Shown here: positions 7,350 through 16,262 of the stretch, piece after piece
How the letters are laid out: the number at the start of each line of letters is the position of its first letter
How positions within the stretch are numbered: the first letter of the stretch is position 1
Assembly: GCA_036733165.1 (NCBI GenBank)
Contig: DAINBB010000009.1
Span: 1-54,086 of the forward strand
Source: JAFGGT01 sp036733165
Lineage (GTDB): Archaea > Methanobacteriota_B > Thermococci > Methanofastidiosales > NM3
Reading direction: 5' to 3'
Length of the DNA: 54,086 bases
Made by a program: the position numbers and the translations under genes
The notes under the pieces: model-generated
Database searches by the model: none
Told to the model about the DNA's origin: nothing
The model's input: only the letters and a program-made list of their open reading frames with translations

Positions 7350-7800
7350 GTGCTTCAAGATGGACACAGCCTATTTTAGCCATCCCTACCTTACATACCA
7401 CACAGATACAGAGGACATCGCCATCAGGATCCTAAAGAAACATCTCGAGGTGGGGAACGTCATCAATCCCTATGACTTCAAAGGCAGGAACAAGGAAAAG
7501 CTCGGCGAGATGCTGCAGGGGTCGGATGTGGTTGTTGGAATGTCGCTTTTCGGGAAATATCCCTACATCGTATGGAAGGACATGGAATACGGTTCGTCGA
7601 TCGGGAAGAAGGTATACACCTTGAACTTTCCGACAGAGAGGACAGAGCCTATGGAACTTGGAACAGGCTTCTTTGAAGGATACGAGAGATTGTCGGTAGA
7701 AGAGACGGACCAACTCTATTCCGACATAATGAAAGAAGAGAGCAAAGGCATCATTTCCAGGCTCTTTTTAGGAAAATTGGGGAAAAAGACTGTTTTCTAG
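7342..7800 (+). CDS. Nucleoside 2-deoxyribosyltransferase-like protein, function unknown
   Basis: A protein of up to 152 residues that overlaps ribK by 8 bp. The fold hints are those of the nucleoside 2-deoxyribosyltransferase superfamily: a first strand AYFSHPYL, a mid strand and loop NPYDF, then SDVVVGMS, DMEYGSSIGKKVYTL and a long C-terminal helix. In that superfamily an acidic residue in the D-x-E/G-x-S region acts at the nucleoside. A second ATG at 7360 (MDTAYFSHPY) follows GGATGAGTG and could be the true start. Coupling to ribK suggests a nucleotide or flavin-linked role, which is inference. Its 3' end overlaps the convergent PCNA gene by 4 bp. Confidence 0.6.
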   Translation: MDECFKMDTAYFSHPYLTYHTDTEDIAIRILKKHLEVGNVINPYDFKGRNKEKLGEMLQGSDVVVGMSLFGKYPYIVWKDMEYGSSIGKKVYTLNFPTERTEPMELGTGFFEGYERLSVEETDQLYSDIMKEESKGIISRLFLGKLGKKTVF

Positions 7801-8540
7801 TACTCCATCGGGGCAAGGTAGAACATCATGTTGCCATTGTCGAACACGAATTCGAGCTTCAGCGGAAGGTCCTTGTCGCCGAAGAATATCTTGATAGTGT
7901 CGGATATCTGGCCGGCCTTCAGGAAGGACATGAGGTACGATATGTTATAGCGGGCGGAACAGGACTTGTTCACCAGCATCTCCTTAACGGTCCCATTGAC
8001 GTTCTTTATGGTCACAACGGCATTGCCGGTCTCTCCTATGGATGACATTATCATCTGACCGGGACTGGCATCGAATATCACCGACCCCCCTATGACCGCA
8101 AGGTCCTTGATGCTGTTCTTGAACGTCTCGGCATCTATCTCCACCATGACAGGGAATTCCAAGGAGATCTTGGGAAGGTTGTTGGAGATATCTATGAGGG
8201 AGGCGTCGAACTTTCTCTGTATGTCCCCGTCCAGGATGAGCTCCAGGGAATTCTCGTTCGCCCTCGATTTTATGGTGAACTTGTCATTGAACAATATCCT
8301 CTTGGCGATCTTGTCAAGCGATGACATGTCAACTCCCATTTCACTGGGCTCCTCGACATAATACTCATTGAAGAAATCCTTATTGAGGTATACCTCAACC
8401 TTGGATATGATGGAAGGGTCGGCTCCATTGATCCTGAATGAGGTCTCATCAAATACAAATGATGCCTCGTCCACTATCTCAGCTATGGATTCAAGGATGT
8501 ATTTTATCTTACGTGAATCCAGAACTGAAGCCTCTATCAT
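7797..8540 (-). CDS. pcn: DNA polymerase sliding clamp (PCNA)
   Basis: The 247-residue protein has the two-domain PCNA fold. It opens MIEASVLDSRKIKYILESIAE, has ADPSIISKVEVYL, GVDMSSLDKIAKR and an interdomain region around residues 115-130. It ends in LKLEFVF...MMFYLAPMEY, the C-terminal strand and APxxE tail typical of archaeal clamps. It forms a trimeric ring that tethers polymerase, FEN1, ligase and RNase HII to DNA. The ATG has SD GGAGG 9 nt upstream. The gene stands alone upstream of smc in position, with its own promoter in the 86-bp gap. Confidence 0.96.
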   Translation of the reverse strand: MIEASVLDSRKIKYILESIAEIVDEASFVFDETSFRINGADPSIISKVEVYLNKDFFNEYYVEEPSEMGVDMSSLDKIAKRILFNDKFTIKSRANENSLELILDGDIQRKFDASLIDISNNLPKISLEFPVMVEIDAETFKNSIKDLAVIGGSVIFDASPGQMIMSSIGETGNAVVTIKNVNGTVKEMLVNKSCSARYNISYLMSFLKAGQISDTIKIFFGDKDLPLKLEFVFDNGNMMFYLAPMEY

Positions 8541-8626
8541 GAAAAAAGTCCTCCAAGGATAATAGTTTGATAATGTATTAAAACCTTACGGAAGTAGAAG
8601 TATTTGAAGTATTAGAAAAAAAGTAG
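8541..8626 (-). promoter_or_regulatory. PCNA promoter and smc 3' region
   Basis: Read leftward, a TTTTAATACATTATC box about 45 nt before the PCNA ATG and TTGGAGGAC just before it make a promoter plus SD. The same gap begins, after the smc stop, with CTACTTTTTTTCTAATAC on the minus strand: a T7 run that could terminate the smc transcript. Confidence 0.45.
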
Positions 8627-11600
8627 TTAAGATTCCGCAATGCCGTACCTGTCCACCTCGGAAACACTACTGACCTTCTCAAGCTCCACTGAGACTATCT
8701 TGGATATCTTGTCCTTGGATACTGATGTGCCGAACAGACGGTCGGCCGCTGTCATCATGACGTCCCTGTGTGTGATCACTATGAACTGTGAGGCGTCCGA
8801 GGACCTCTTGATCAGTTCTGACACCTTTCGCACATTGTCGTCGTCCAAGTGCGCATCGATCTCATCCAGTATGTAGAACGGTGCGGGCTTGAACTTCTGG
8901 ATAGCGAAAACGAACGCCAACGCGGTAAGCGCCTTTTCCCCTCCGGACATGCTCTCCGTCCTGTTAAGTTCCTTGCCTTCCGGCCTGGCCTCTATGAACA
9001 GCCCGCCGGAGAACGGATCCTCCTCGTCCTCAAGAACAAGGTTTCCCTCACCATTGGGCGAGAGTTGTTCAAATATCTCAGCGAAGTTCTCCTTCACGAT
9101 GTCATAGGCCTGCATGAACACATCGCGCTTCTTTGTCTCGATCTCGTCTATGAATCTCAGGATAGAGTTCTTCTCCTGTATGAGCTTCTCCCTCTTGCTG
9201 GACAACGTGATGTATCTGTCCTCGACCTCGTCATATTCCTCTATTGCCCTCATGTTGATGGGTTCAAGGGCATCCTTCTCCTTCTCCATCCTGCTGATCC
9301 TGAACTTGAGCTCCTTGAGGTCCTCGACCTGTTCAAGGGGCCTCTCATACTCCTTTGACTCTTCCTCAAGCTCCGATATCCTTTCCTTGATCGTTGTGAT
9401 GCTGACCTCAAGCACCTTGACGTCGGACTCCATCTTGGAGGCCTCGCCCTGGCTCCTCTCCCTCTTGCCCCTCATGGAGAGGATGTCTGAGCGGAGAGAG
9501 TCCCTCTCCCTCTTGATGTTCCTGAGCTTCGAGGACAACTCTTCCTCTTCCTTGCGCTTGGCCCCCAGGTCGGCCTTGACCTCGTCAAGCTGCGACTTGA
9601 TGGAGGCTATCTCCTCATCGAGAGCTTCACGCTCTGTTAATAATCCAGATATCTCGTTCTCGATCGCCCGATTCCTTTCGACGAGGGATTCCGATCTCGA
9701 TTCCATGGCGGCGATGGAAGATAACAGTTCCTCGCGCCTGCCTCTAAGCTGGGATATTGATTCGTTGAGGCTCTGGGACTCCTCGATGCCTTCCGAACGG
9801 TATTCCTCGACCTTCTCGTCGATCCGCGCCTTTTGTGCGTTCAGAGATGACAGATTCCCTGTTACGCCCTCAAGGACATTTTCATTCTCGGCGATGGAAT
9901 CTTCCAAAGACCTTATCGTCCCGCTTATGGAAGCTATCTGGGCCCTTAAGGCCTCCCCCTTCCTTCTCCTTCTTTCAAGCTCGCCTTCCATCTCCTCCAG
10001 TCTTTTGGAAAGTGACCTTATCTCTGTCGTGAACTTGGTCTCGTCATGGGAGGATCCCTCTATCCTCGACCTGACCTCGGATAGTTCCGTCTTTAACTCT
10101 CCCTTTTTCTCTTCGAAGCCCTCCATCTCGGACTGGAGATTGAGGATCTCTTCCTCATCCTCTTTCGTCTCAAAGGATTCGAGATACTTCTTCGGTTTCC
10201 AATATCCGCCAGTGATGGCCCCTGAGGACTCGATTATATCGCCATCCAGGGTGACCATCCTCTGGCGATCCATATGCTTTGAGGAATCAATGTCATTGAT
10301 TATCAAGGTGTTCGAGAACACGAACTCGAAGGCCTTCCTGTGCTCGTCCTGGAACTCTACCAGATTGATTGCGAGGTCTATGGCTCCCTCCCTCGACAGA
10401 TTGCTGGAAAACCTGTCAGGATCGAAAAATGGCCTCAGATCCCTCAGCGGCAGGAACGTGAGCCTCCCCATTTTCCTTCCTTTCAGGTGGTTCACGCAAG
10501 CCCTGGCAACATCGCTGTCCTCGACCACGATGTTCTTCATCCTGGCACCAGCCGCGACCTCCAGGGCCACGGAATATTCCTGGTTGGTCTTCCCAAGATC
10601 TGAGAACTTCCCTATGATCCCCTTGATCTCGCCAGACGCCTTAAGCCTAAGGATTTCCTCTGTCGAGTCCATGTCGCGGCCATACGCCTCCCTTTGCTCA
10701 GATTTACGTCCCAAGCGGGACCTGAGCTCCGTGAGCGTGCGGTCAAGAGACTGTATCTTTCTCTCGATCGCATCGATATGGTTTGCAAGTTCTCCCTCCC
10801 TGTTCCTCAAGGAAGGCACGTCCAACTTTCCAAGGGCGTCTTTCTTCTCGCTTATCTCTTCCTTGAGCATGGAGATGTCTTCGTTGGCCTCGTTGATGTC
10901 GATCGATGCGAGTTCCTCATCAAGTGATGTCATGAACTCTCTTTTGGCATTCAGCCTTTCGCCCAAGGACGTGTTGTCCCTCTTCAGCCTTTGTTCCTCT
11001 TCCCTTGCCTCATCGATCTTCTCTTCAAGCGCATCGGACTCGTTCTTGTACTCGAAGAACTTGTTGCTGGTGTCCTCCAGCGTCTCGATGATCTTTGAGT
11101 ATCTTTTCTCCTTGTCGGAGAGGTCTGTCTCAAGTTGTTCTATCTCAACCCCGGTGTTCTCAAGCCTTGTGGAGATGTCCTCGACATCTGTGCTGTTCTT
11201 GGACATGTCGGATTCCAGCCCCTCCCTCTTATGGGCGTTTGTCCTGACCCCCTCCTCCTTGAGCTCCAGTTTCATCTGCAAGGTGTCCCTGTTCGAGGTG
11301 AGGGAGGCTATGGCCCTGGTCATCTCCACATATTCGTTGCCACTCTTATCCTCAAACTCTTCCTCCATCTCACCGAGGGTCTTCTCCTTGGTCTCTATTT
11401 CCAGATGTAATGAATCAGCCTCATTCAGCAGCCTTTTCGCCTTCTCACTCTTCCTCTCTATCTCCTCATTGATCTTGGAAAGCTGCTCATTGTTCTCATC
11501 AAGCTCCCCGTATACCATGGCACCCTTGTTACGTGATATCTCTTCCTTCAGATATTGGTATCTCAGGGCATCGTTCTTCTCATTTTCCAATCTGTTGAGC

Positions 11601-12217
11601 TGGGACCTTACCTCGTTCACCACCAGGTCCACCCTGGCTATGTTCTCCTCGGCCCTTCCAAGTTCCCTGAGGCCCTTCTCCTTTTTCTCGTCATATTCCT
11701 GGATTCCTGATATCTCCTCGATGATGGTCCTTCTGTCAAACGAGGACATCTTGACGAATCTTGTTATGTCACCCTGGGCTATCATGTTGTAACCGTCGGG
11801 CGTGAGGCCCACAAGGTTGAGAAGGTCCAGCACATAGGTTCTGGTCTCCCTCTTGTTGTTAACGCGATAGACGCTCTTCCCAGACTTGTCCACTTTCCTG
11901 GAGATGACTATCTCGTCCTTCTCAACTGGGAAGACACCATCGCTGTTGTCAAAGAACATGCTGACCTCCGTATACTGGGCGGCCTTCTGGTTGTTGGTCC
12001 CCGCGAATACAAGGTCGGATATTGAACCCGCCCTCATGGACTTGGCCGACATCCTGCCTAAGACAAAGGATATAGCATCGAAAATATTGGACTTGCCGGA
12101 TCCGTTCGGTCCGACGACGCATGTGAAGCCTTTATGGAACGGTACCGTTATCTTCCGATTTCCATAGGACTTGAAGCCCTTCATCGAGATCTTTTTTATA
12201 TATACTATTAGGACCAC
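8627..12217 (-). CDS. smc: Chromosome partition ATPase SMC
   Basis: The 1196-residue protein has the full SMC architecture. The N-terminal ATPase half carries Walker A GPNGSGKS (36-43) and a Q-loop (MIAQGDI near residue 150). Two long coiled coils flank a hinge at roughly 500-660 (GEIKGIIGKFSDLG...). The C-terminal half has signature SMSGGEKAL and Walker B FYILDEIDAHLDD. It organises and segregates the chromosome as a dimer, normally with ScpA/B kleisin partners, which are not in this window. Translation starts at a GTG with a weak SD; the next ATG (residue 12) would remove the first strand of the head. It lies 9 nt behind the zinc-ribbon gene, so the two are cotranscribed. Confidence 0.96.
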   Translation of the reverse strand: MVLIVYIKKISMKGFKSYGNRKITVPFHKGFTCVVGPNGSGKSNIFDAISFVLGRMSAKSMRAGSISDLVFAGTNNQKAAQYTEVSMFFDNSDGVFPVEKDEIVISRKVDKSGKSVYRVNNKRETRTYVLDLLNLVGLTPDGYNMIAQGDITRFVKMSSFDRRTIIEEISGIQEYDEKKEKGLRELGRAEENIARVDLVVNEVRSQLNRLENEKNDALRYQYLKEEISRNKGAMVYGELDENNEQLSKINEEIERKSEKAKRLLNEADSLHLEIETKEKTLGEMEEEFEDKSGNEYVEMTRAIASLTSNRDTLQMKLELKEEGVRTNAHKREGLESDMSKNSTDVEDISTRLENTGVEIEQLETDLSDKEKRYSKIIETLEDTSNKFFEYKNESDALEEKIDEAREEEQRLKRDNTSLGERLNAKREFMTSLDEELASIDINEANEDISMLKEEISEKKDALGKLDVPSLRNREGELANHIDAIERKIQSLDRTLTELRSRLGRKSEQREAYGRDMDSTEEILRLKASGEIKGIIGKFSDLGKTNQEYSVALEVAAGARMKNIVVEDSDVARACVNHLKGRKMGRLTFLPLRDLRPFFDPDRFSSNLSREGAIDLAINLVEFQDEHRKAFEFVFSNTLIINDIDSSKHMDRQRMVTLDGDIIESSGAITGGYWKPKKYLESFETKEDEEEILNLQSEMEGFEEKKGELKTELSEVRSRIEGSSHDETKFTTEIRSLSKRLEEMEGELERRRRKGEALRAQIASISGTIRSLEDSIAENENVLEGVTGNLSSLNAQKARIDEKVEEYRSEGIEESQSLNESISQLRGRREELLSSIAAMESRSESLVERNRAIENEISGLLTEREALDEEIASIKSQLDEVKADLGAKRKEEEELSSKLRNIKRERDSLRSDILSMRGKRERSQGEASKMESDVKVLEVSITTIKERISELEEESKEYERPLEQVEDLKELKFRISRMEKEKDALEPINMRAIEEYDEVEDRYITLSSKREKLIQEKNSILRFIDEIETKKRDVFMQAYDIVKENFAEIFEQLSPNGEGNLVLEDEEDPFSGGLFIEARPEGKELNRTESMSGGEKALTALAFVFAIQKFKPAPFYILDEIDAHLDDDNVRKVSELIKRSSDASQFIVITHRDVMMTAADRLFGTSVSKDKISKIVSVELEKVSSVSEVDRYGIAES

Positions 12218-12226
12218 CTGTAAGGT

Positions 12227-12622
12227 CTATTTCTTTATCCAGACCCCTATCTTGCCATTGTTGTTCACTACTGCGAACTCCGCACCCTTCCCCTTCAGCT
12301 CGGATATCTTGGCATCCGCATCGTCGGTCTCCAGCTTCTCATATTCCTCTGAACATATATCCCAGTCGCCCTTGTATTTGTTCAACGACACCCATTTTGC
12401 CAATATCTTGTCGGTACCGGCGTACATTTCGGCGATGAATGTCTCCTCTTCGCCGGGATAGAAAGTCACTGTGGGAAACTTCAATCCCGCGTTGTAATGA
12501 AGACATTCGAAACAAACGACCTTGCGATCTTCTGGGTCTATTATATATGTAATCTCATCCGCATCCATTGCTTCTTCCTGAACATTCTTTCCACAATACG
12601 CACATACTAGTTCCCTTGTCAT
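12227..12622 (-). CDS. Zinc-ribbon protein of unknown function
   Basis: The 131-residue protein opens with a CAYCGKN knuckle and a second CFECLHY knuckle about 30 residues later, a probable four-Cys zinc ribbon. An alpha/beta region follows (YPGEEETFIAEMYAGTDK, then KGDWDICSEEYEKLE), ending in a beta strand GKIGVWIKK. I do not recognise the family. There is no signal peptide or TM segment. The SD GGTGA lies 5 nt before the ATG, inside a small hairpin. The gene is 9 nt upstream of smc, so a link to chromosome maintenance is possible by context only. Confidence 0.65.
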   Translation of the reverse strand: MTRELVCAYCGKNVQEEAMDADEITYIIDPEDRKVVCFECLHYNAGLKFPTVTFYPGEEETFIAEMYAGTDKILAKWVSLNKYKGDWDICSEEYEKLETDDADAKISELKGKGAEFAVVNNNGKIGVWIKK

Positions 12623-12627
12623 CGTCT

Positions 12628-12642
12628 CACCAATTTATGGTG
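12628..12642 (-). promoter_or_regulatory. Small hairpin that overlaps the SD of the zinc-ribbon gene
   Basis: On the minus strand CACCA-TAAAT-TGGTG forms a 5-bp stem with a 5-nt loop. Its 3' arm contains the GGTG of the SD, 5 nt before ATG 12622. If it forms in RNA it would compete with ribosome binding. Confidence 0.35.
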
Positions 12643-12649
12643 TTTATTG

Positions 12650-13771
12650 TCATTTATTATTCTTTCTATTTAGTACCATCAGGACAAAAAGCAATATGAA
12701 AAAGTAAATTGGCACTGGTGAGATCTCTATCGATATCAAGAGGAATGAGAGGAAAAGAGAGTATAATGGAACGAAGACACCATCTTTCTTGGAAGCTTGA
12801 TAGAGGGAATTGATAGAAGCGCCCAGAAAGGCCATCAACGGCACTTCCAAGATGCCCCCATCCAATACAAGGGGGCCAATTATGGTGGTGGTGATGTTTC
12901 CGTTCCCCACCAGATACCCGCCTATCAGGGGCGATGTCGACGGCATTGTCCATATCTGGCCGTGCAAGGCGCCCCAAAGGCCTGACGCGCGGCATGCAAG
13001 ATCGAACATGTGCGTGGTGAAACCTACCCTGTAGAAGAGCAGGGAAAAGGACGACAGATGCCAATCCTGGTCCAGGTTGGACACGATGAGGGATCCTCCC
13101 ACCAATACGACCAAGAACGCCATGGCCGCCAAGGCGACCATCATTCTCATTCTAAGTCTTCCCAACATTATGGACTGTATCCCCAAAGAGAGCAACAGTA
13201 TCAGGAGATAGCTTCTGAATCCATAAAGGGTTATCGAGATCGCCAGGAGGCCCGCACATATGGCTCCTCGCTTAGGGTCCTTTATGAAGAGGTAGTTTAC
13301 TCCAAGGACCGCCAAGGTGTATCCAAAGAGCAACAGGACCGTCTGTGACTCGAATCTGATCCCCGCATCGATAACGGGAAGGGTACCTACAAGGACCAGA
13401 TTTCCGAGGACGAGCAGAATTCCCAGCAGGGATATCCATCCACAATGGCGCTCGATGAGGTCCCAATGCCTGTATATGAGGAGGATGGAAGCTATTATCG
13501 GCACACTTAATAGACCAAACTCCCCATAGGACATCAAGAAGGCAAACAATGTGAAGACAGGCAGCAATATGCGGTCGGAGATAGTGATCGTGAATCTACA
13601 GCCCGCACAATAGAATGCCAAGCCCGCAGTTACATACAAAAAGAACCAATGTGACATGCTATGCCCAAGGTCGTCCATCAGCTTGTTGGAGACCATCCCA
13701 ACAAAGATGAACAAGAGGAACAGCACTACAAAGATCTGCGGCCTCACCAGGTCCTCGGTCTTGAAGTCCAT
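12650..13771 (-). CDS. Polytopic membrane protein, possible oligosaccharide repeat-unit polymerase-like
   Basis: The 373-residue protein has about ten hydrophobic segments spread over its length. The first is IFVVLFLLFIFVGMV; the last is PIYFFILLFVLMVLN, followed by a basic tail. A larger, less hydrophobic stretch (about residues 235-300, LDQDWHLSSF...MPSTSPLIGGYLVGNG) could be the long extracytoplasmic loop seen in Wzy-type polymerases, and FESQTVLLLFGYT plus LYGFRSYLL resemble their motifs. The assignment is tentative: a flippase or unknown transporter is possible. The start has AAAGGATAT upstream. It ends 27 nt before the zinc-ribbon gene and may lead that operon. Confidence 0.6.
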   Translation of the reverse strand: MDFKTEDLVRPQIFVVLFLLFIFVGMVSNKLMDDLGHSMSHWFFLYVTAGLAFYCAGCRFTITISDRILLPVFTLFAFLMSYGEFGLLSVPIIASILLIYRHWDLIERHCGWISLLGILLVLGNLVLVGTLPVIDAGIRFESQTVLLLFGYTLAVLGVNYLFIKDPKRGAICAGLLAISITLYGFRSYLLILLLSLGIQSIMLGRLRMRMMVALAAMAFLVVLVGGSLIVSNLDQDWHLSSFSLLFYRVGFTTHMFDLACRASGLWGALHGQIWTMPSTSPLIGGYLVGNGNITTTIIGPLVLDGGILEVPLMAFLGASINSLYQASKKDGVFVPLYSLFLSFLLISIEISPVPIYFFILLFVLMVLNRKNNK

Positions 13772-13808
13772 TGGAATATCCTTTTACGGGATGTTAATTA
13801 ATCTTCTG

Positions 13809-14036
13809 TCAGACCGCAATCAAAGTCGTGGTCCTCTCTATTGAGGGTATGCCCCTTACACTCTTTGTAAGAAATTCCCTTAGTTCGTCCGGAGACTTAA
13901 CAACGACCTTGAAAATGATATCATATTCCCCATACACCATGAAGTATTCCTTGATCTTATCAAAGCTTGACAGTTTTTCCAAGGTGGCGTCCTCATCGCC
14001 GGACTTGATAACACACAAAACGTAAGCCAAGGTCAT
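13809..14036 (-). CDS. Stand-alone Lrp/AsnC ligand-binding (RAM) domain protein
   Basis: The 75-residue protein is only the alpha/beta RAM domain found at the C-terminus of Lrp/AsnC regulators. It has a first strand AYVLCVIKSG, the helix DATLEKLSSFDKI, EYFMVYGEYDIIFKVVVKS, the helix of ELREFLTKSV and the closing strand ERTTTLIAV. There is no helix-turn-helix. Such stand-alone domains usually form dimers or octamers and bind amino acids, either modulating full-length Lrp proteins or acting alone. It appears leaderless, with TATA sequences at 14045-14070 shared with the divergent protease gene. Confidence 0.85.
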   Translation of the reverse strand: MTLAYVLCVIKSGDEDATLEKLSSFDKIKEYFMVYGEYDIIFKVVVKSPDELREFLTKSVRGIPSIERTTTLIAV

Positions 14037-14106
14037 GGTATCTTATTTATGCAAAAAATATATTTATACTTTATCTTTTAGTATAGTCAAATCATGGGGC
14101 CATGGA

Positions 14107-14886
14107 ATGTTTGAGTTCGTGAAAGCAGATGCAAAGGTCGTATCCTATCTCATTGGCGTGCAATTGTTGGCATTGGGCATAGCCAGGAATCTAATATCCC
14201 AAGATGTTGAACTGGTCGAGGGCGGTGCGGGTGTTGAAACCTCTGTTCTGTTCTTTTTACTGATACTTGCCGCAACGCTGTTGCTGCTTGTCATCATCAA
14301 GATGAGGCTTTCAAGGTATCTCTATATCTTCACCGATTATTTTGGACTGTTCTTCATAACGCTCTACATGGTGAGTTCCGTTACGGACAATCCCTTGATG
14401 GGGTTGTTGGCCTCCAGCGTCGCCATTATAATGAAGATATTCCTGGGAAAGAACAAGATCGTCGGTCTGGCGGCGTCTGCGACAATATGCATAGGCATTG
14501 CATCCATAATAGGCATCACCTTCGGTCCCCCGTCTCTTATAATACTCCTACTGTTGCTATCGGCCTATGATTTCATTGCCGTGAAGAAGACCAAGCATAT
14601 GATAACCATGGCAGAGGACGTGATGAGCGAGAGGGGGCCACAACTGCTATCCTTCTCATCGGATAAGGACGAGATAATAATAGGTATGGCAGACATCATA
14701 TTCCCCAGCGCCCTGTTCGTGTCCGTCTTTCTGGAGGAAGGCGCCATCGTGGCCGCAATGACCAGCATCGCATCCATAATAGGATTGATGGTATTGTTCA
14801 AGGGGCCAATGGAGGAAGGCATGCCTGCCATTCCGTTCGTTTCGTTGGGAATTGTAGGTTATCTTGTCGGGTTGGCCTTGATCTGA
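14107..14886 (+). CDS. Presenilin/signal peptide peptidase-like intramembrane aspartyl protease
   Basis: From the ATG at 14107 the protein has 259 residues and about nine hydrophobic segments. The family catalytic motifs are in order: AYDFIAV (Y154-D155) in one TM helix, GMADIIFPS (D196) in the next in place of the usual GxGD, and MPAIPF (240-242) in place of PAL. Known archaeal homologues cleave TM helices within the membrane. Upstream in-frame codons belong to the AT-rich promoter (TATATTTATAC near 14055), so the shorter start is preferred. Substrates are unknown. A site-2 protease is also encoded in the window (22008-23201). The stop abuts the convergent aminotransferase gene. Confidence 0.85.
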   Translation: MFEFVKADAKVVSYLIGVQLLALGIARNLISQDVELVEGGAGVETSVLFFLLILAATLLLLVIIKMRLSRYLYIFTDYFGLFFITLYMVSSVTDNPLMGLLASSVAIIMKIFLGKNKIVGLAASATICIGIASIIGITFGPPSLIILLLLLSAYDFIAVKKTKHMITMAEDVMSERGPQLLSFSSDKDEIIIGMADIIFPSALFVSVFLEEGAIVAAMTSIASIIGLMVLFKGPMEEGMPAIPFVSLGIVGYLVGLALI

Positions 14887-16215
14887 TCATCTGCCCTTGT
14901 TATTGGCCTTTACAGAATCCTCGAATATCTCGAGCACCAGGCGGCACTCGTCCTCTGACACCACCAGGGGGGGACAGAATCTTATCGTGCTCTTCCCACA
15001 GGGCAGCAAGGCTATCCCCTTCCTATAGCAGTCTAGCAAGACGGCGTTGGATATTTCAGGAGACGGCGTGTTCTTGGCATCCTTCACGAACTCCACGCCT
15101 ATCATCAGGCCCTTGCCCCTGACATCGCCCATTATCTCATTGTCCTCCCATATGTCCTTGAGGCCGTCCAAGAGATAGTTCCCCATCCTTTCCGCGTTGT
15201 CTATCAAGCCGTTCTCCAGGAGGGATATGGTCTTAAGGGCCGCCCTGCAGCTTACAGGATTCGCCCCAAAGGTCGATGCGTGGGCGCCCTTGTGCCAGTC
15301 CATGATGTCCGCTGAGGCGCAACACACGCCGAGGGGCATGCCAGACGCTATGCCCTTTGCCATGCATATTATGTCAGGAACGATGTCCCAATGTTCGATC
15401 GCGAACATCTTTCCGGTCCTTCCCATCCCAGACTGTACCTCATCGCAGATGAATAGTATGCCATGCTCATCAAGGAGCCTTTTCAGTCTCTGGAAATAAC
15501 CTTCTGGGGGCACAACATAGCCCCCCTCCCCAAGTATCGGCTCTGCCACAAGGGCGGATACCTCCTCAGGGGGCACATACTTGCTGAACACCTCGTCCTC
15601 TATATAGCTCAGGCAGCGGAAGTCGCACTCGCCCTTCTCAAGATTGAATGGGCAATGGAAACAATATGGGTAAAGTAGATGGGTCACTCCCGGGACCATT
15701 GGGGCAAAACCCCTTTTGTACTTGGAATTGCTCCCTGTGAGCGAAAGGGCACCATAGGTCCTGCCATGGAAGGAACTGTTGAAGGACAGTATCCTAGGCC
15801 TTCTCGAATAGTAGCGTGCAAGCTTGAAGCCCGCCTCTATTGCCTCGGCCCCGGAATTCCCAAAGAAGCTTTTCTTCGGCATATCCCCGGGGGTTATCCT
15901 CGAGACCTCCTCCGCCATAAGGATCTGTTCCCGATAATAGAAATCGGTGCCTGACATATGGATAAGCCTGGCCGCCTGTTTCTTTATCTCCTTCACGACC
16001 TCGGGGTGGCAATGGCCGGTAGAGCATACGGCAATGCCTGCAGAAAAGTCCAAAAATACATTGCCGTCGACATCTGTCACCTCAAGACCGCTTGCTCTTT
16101 CGGCAACTAAGGGGTATGGTCTGCCGTAAGAGGGTGAAACGTACATCTCATCCCTCATCATCCAGTCCCTTGTTTTGGGACCTGGGAGCTCGGTCACTAT
16201 CCTTGGTAATCCCAT
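14887..16215 (-). CDS. Class III PLP aminotransferase (acetylornithine/4-aminobutyrate type)
   Basis: The 442-residue protein is a fold-type I PLP enzyme. Markers are DFSAGIAVCSTGHCHP, SGAEAIEAGFKLAR, FHGRTYGALSLTGS, ICDEVQSGMGRTG and the Schiff-base lysine in CMAKGIASGMPLG, then FGANPVSC. A short insert, YCFHCPF...CDFRC, carries four Cys as in an archaeal subgroup that also contains amino-acid racemases of the Thermococcales. So the reaction may be transamination or racemisation. The ATG at 16215 follows AGGTGG by 5 nt; the GTG three codons upstream lies inside that SD. It is a single gene. Confidence 0.88.
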   Translation of the reverse strand: MGLPRIVTELPGPKTRDWMMRDEMYVSPSYGRPYPLVAERASGLEVTDVDGNVFLDFSAGIAVCSTGHCHPEVVKEIKKQAARLIHMSGTDFYYREQILMAEEVSRITPGDMPKKSFFGNSGAEAIEAGFKLARYYSRRPRILSFNSSFHGRTYGALSLTGSNSKYKRGFAPMVPGVTHLLYPYCFHCPFNLEKGECDFRCLSYIEDEVFSKYVPPEEVSALVAEPILGEGGYVVPPEGYFQRLKRLLDEHGILFICDEVQSGMGRTGKMFAIEHWDIVPDIICMAKGIASGMPLGVCCASADIMDWHKGAHASTFGANPVSCRAALKTISLLENGLIDNAERMGNYLLDGLKDIWEDNEIMGDVRGKGLMIGVEFVKDAKNTPSPEISNAVLLDCYRKGIALLPCGKSTIRFCPPLVVSEDECRLVLEIFEDSVKANNKGR

Positions 16216-16262
16216 TTTATCCACCTTTGTTTTTGTACACTCTATTTCAATTAGGTATGTAA

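Noticed and set aside
9114..11792. An 892-codon open frame on the plus strand
   Set aside because: It lies entirely antisense to smc. Its product is a Ser/Leu/Phe-rich low-complexity chain without motifs, as expected from the mirror of Glu/Lys/Arg-rich coiled coils; SMC motifs on the minus strand are unambiguous.
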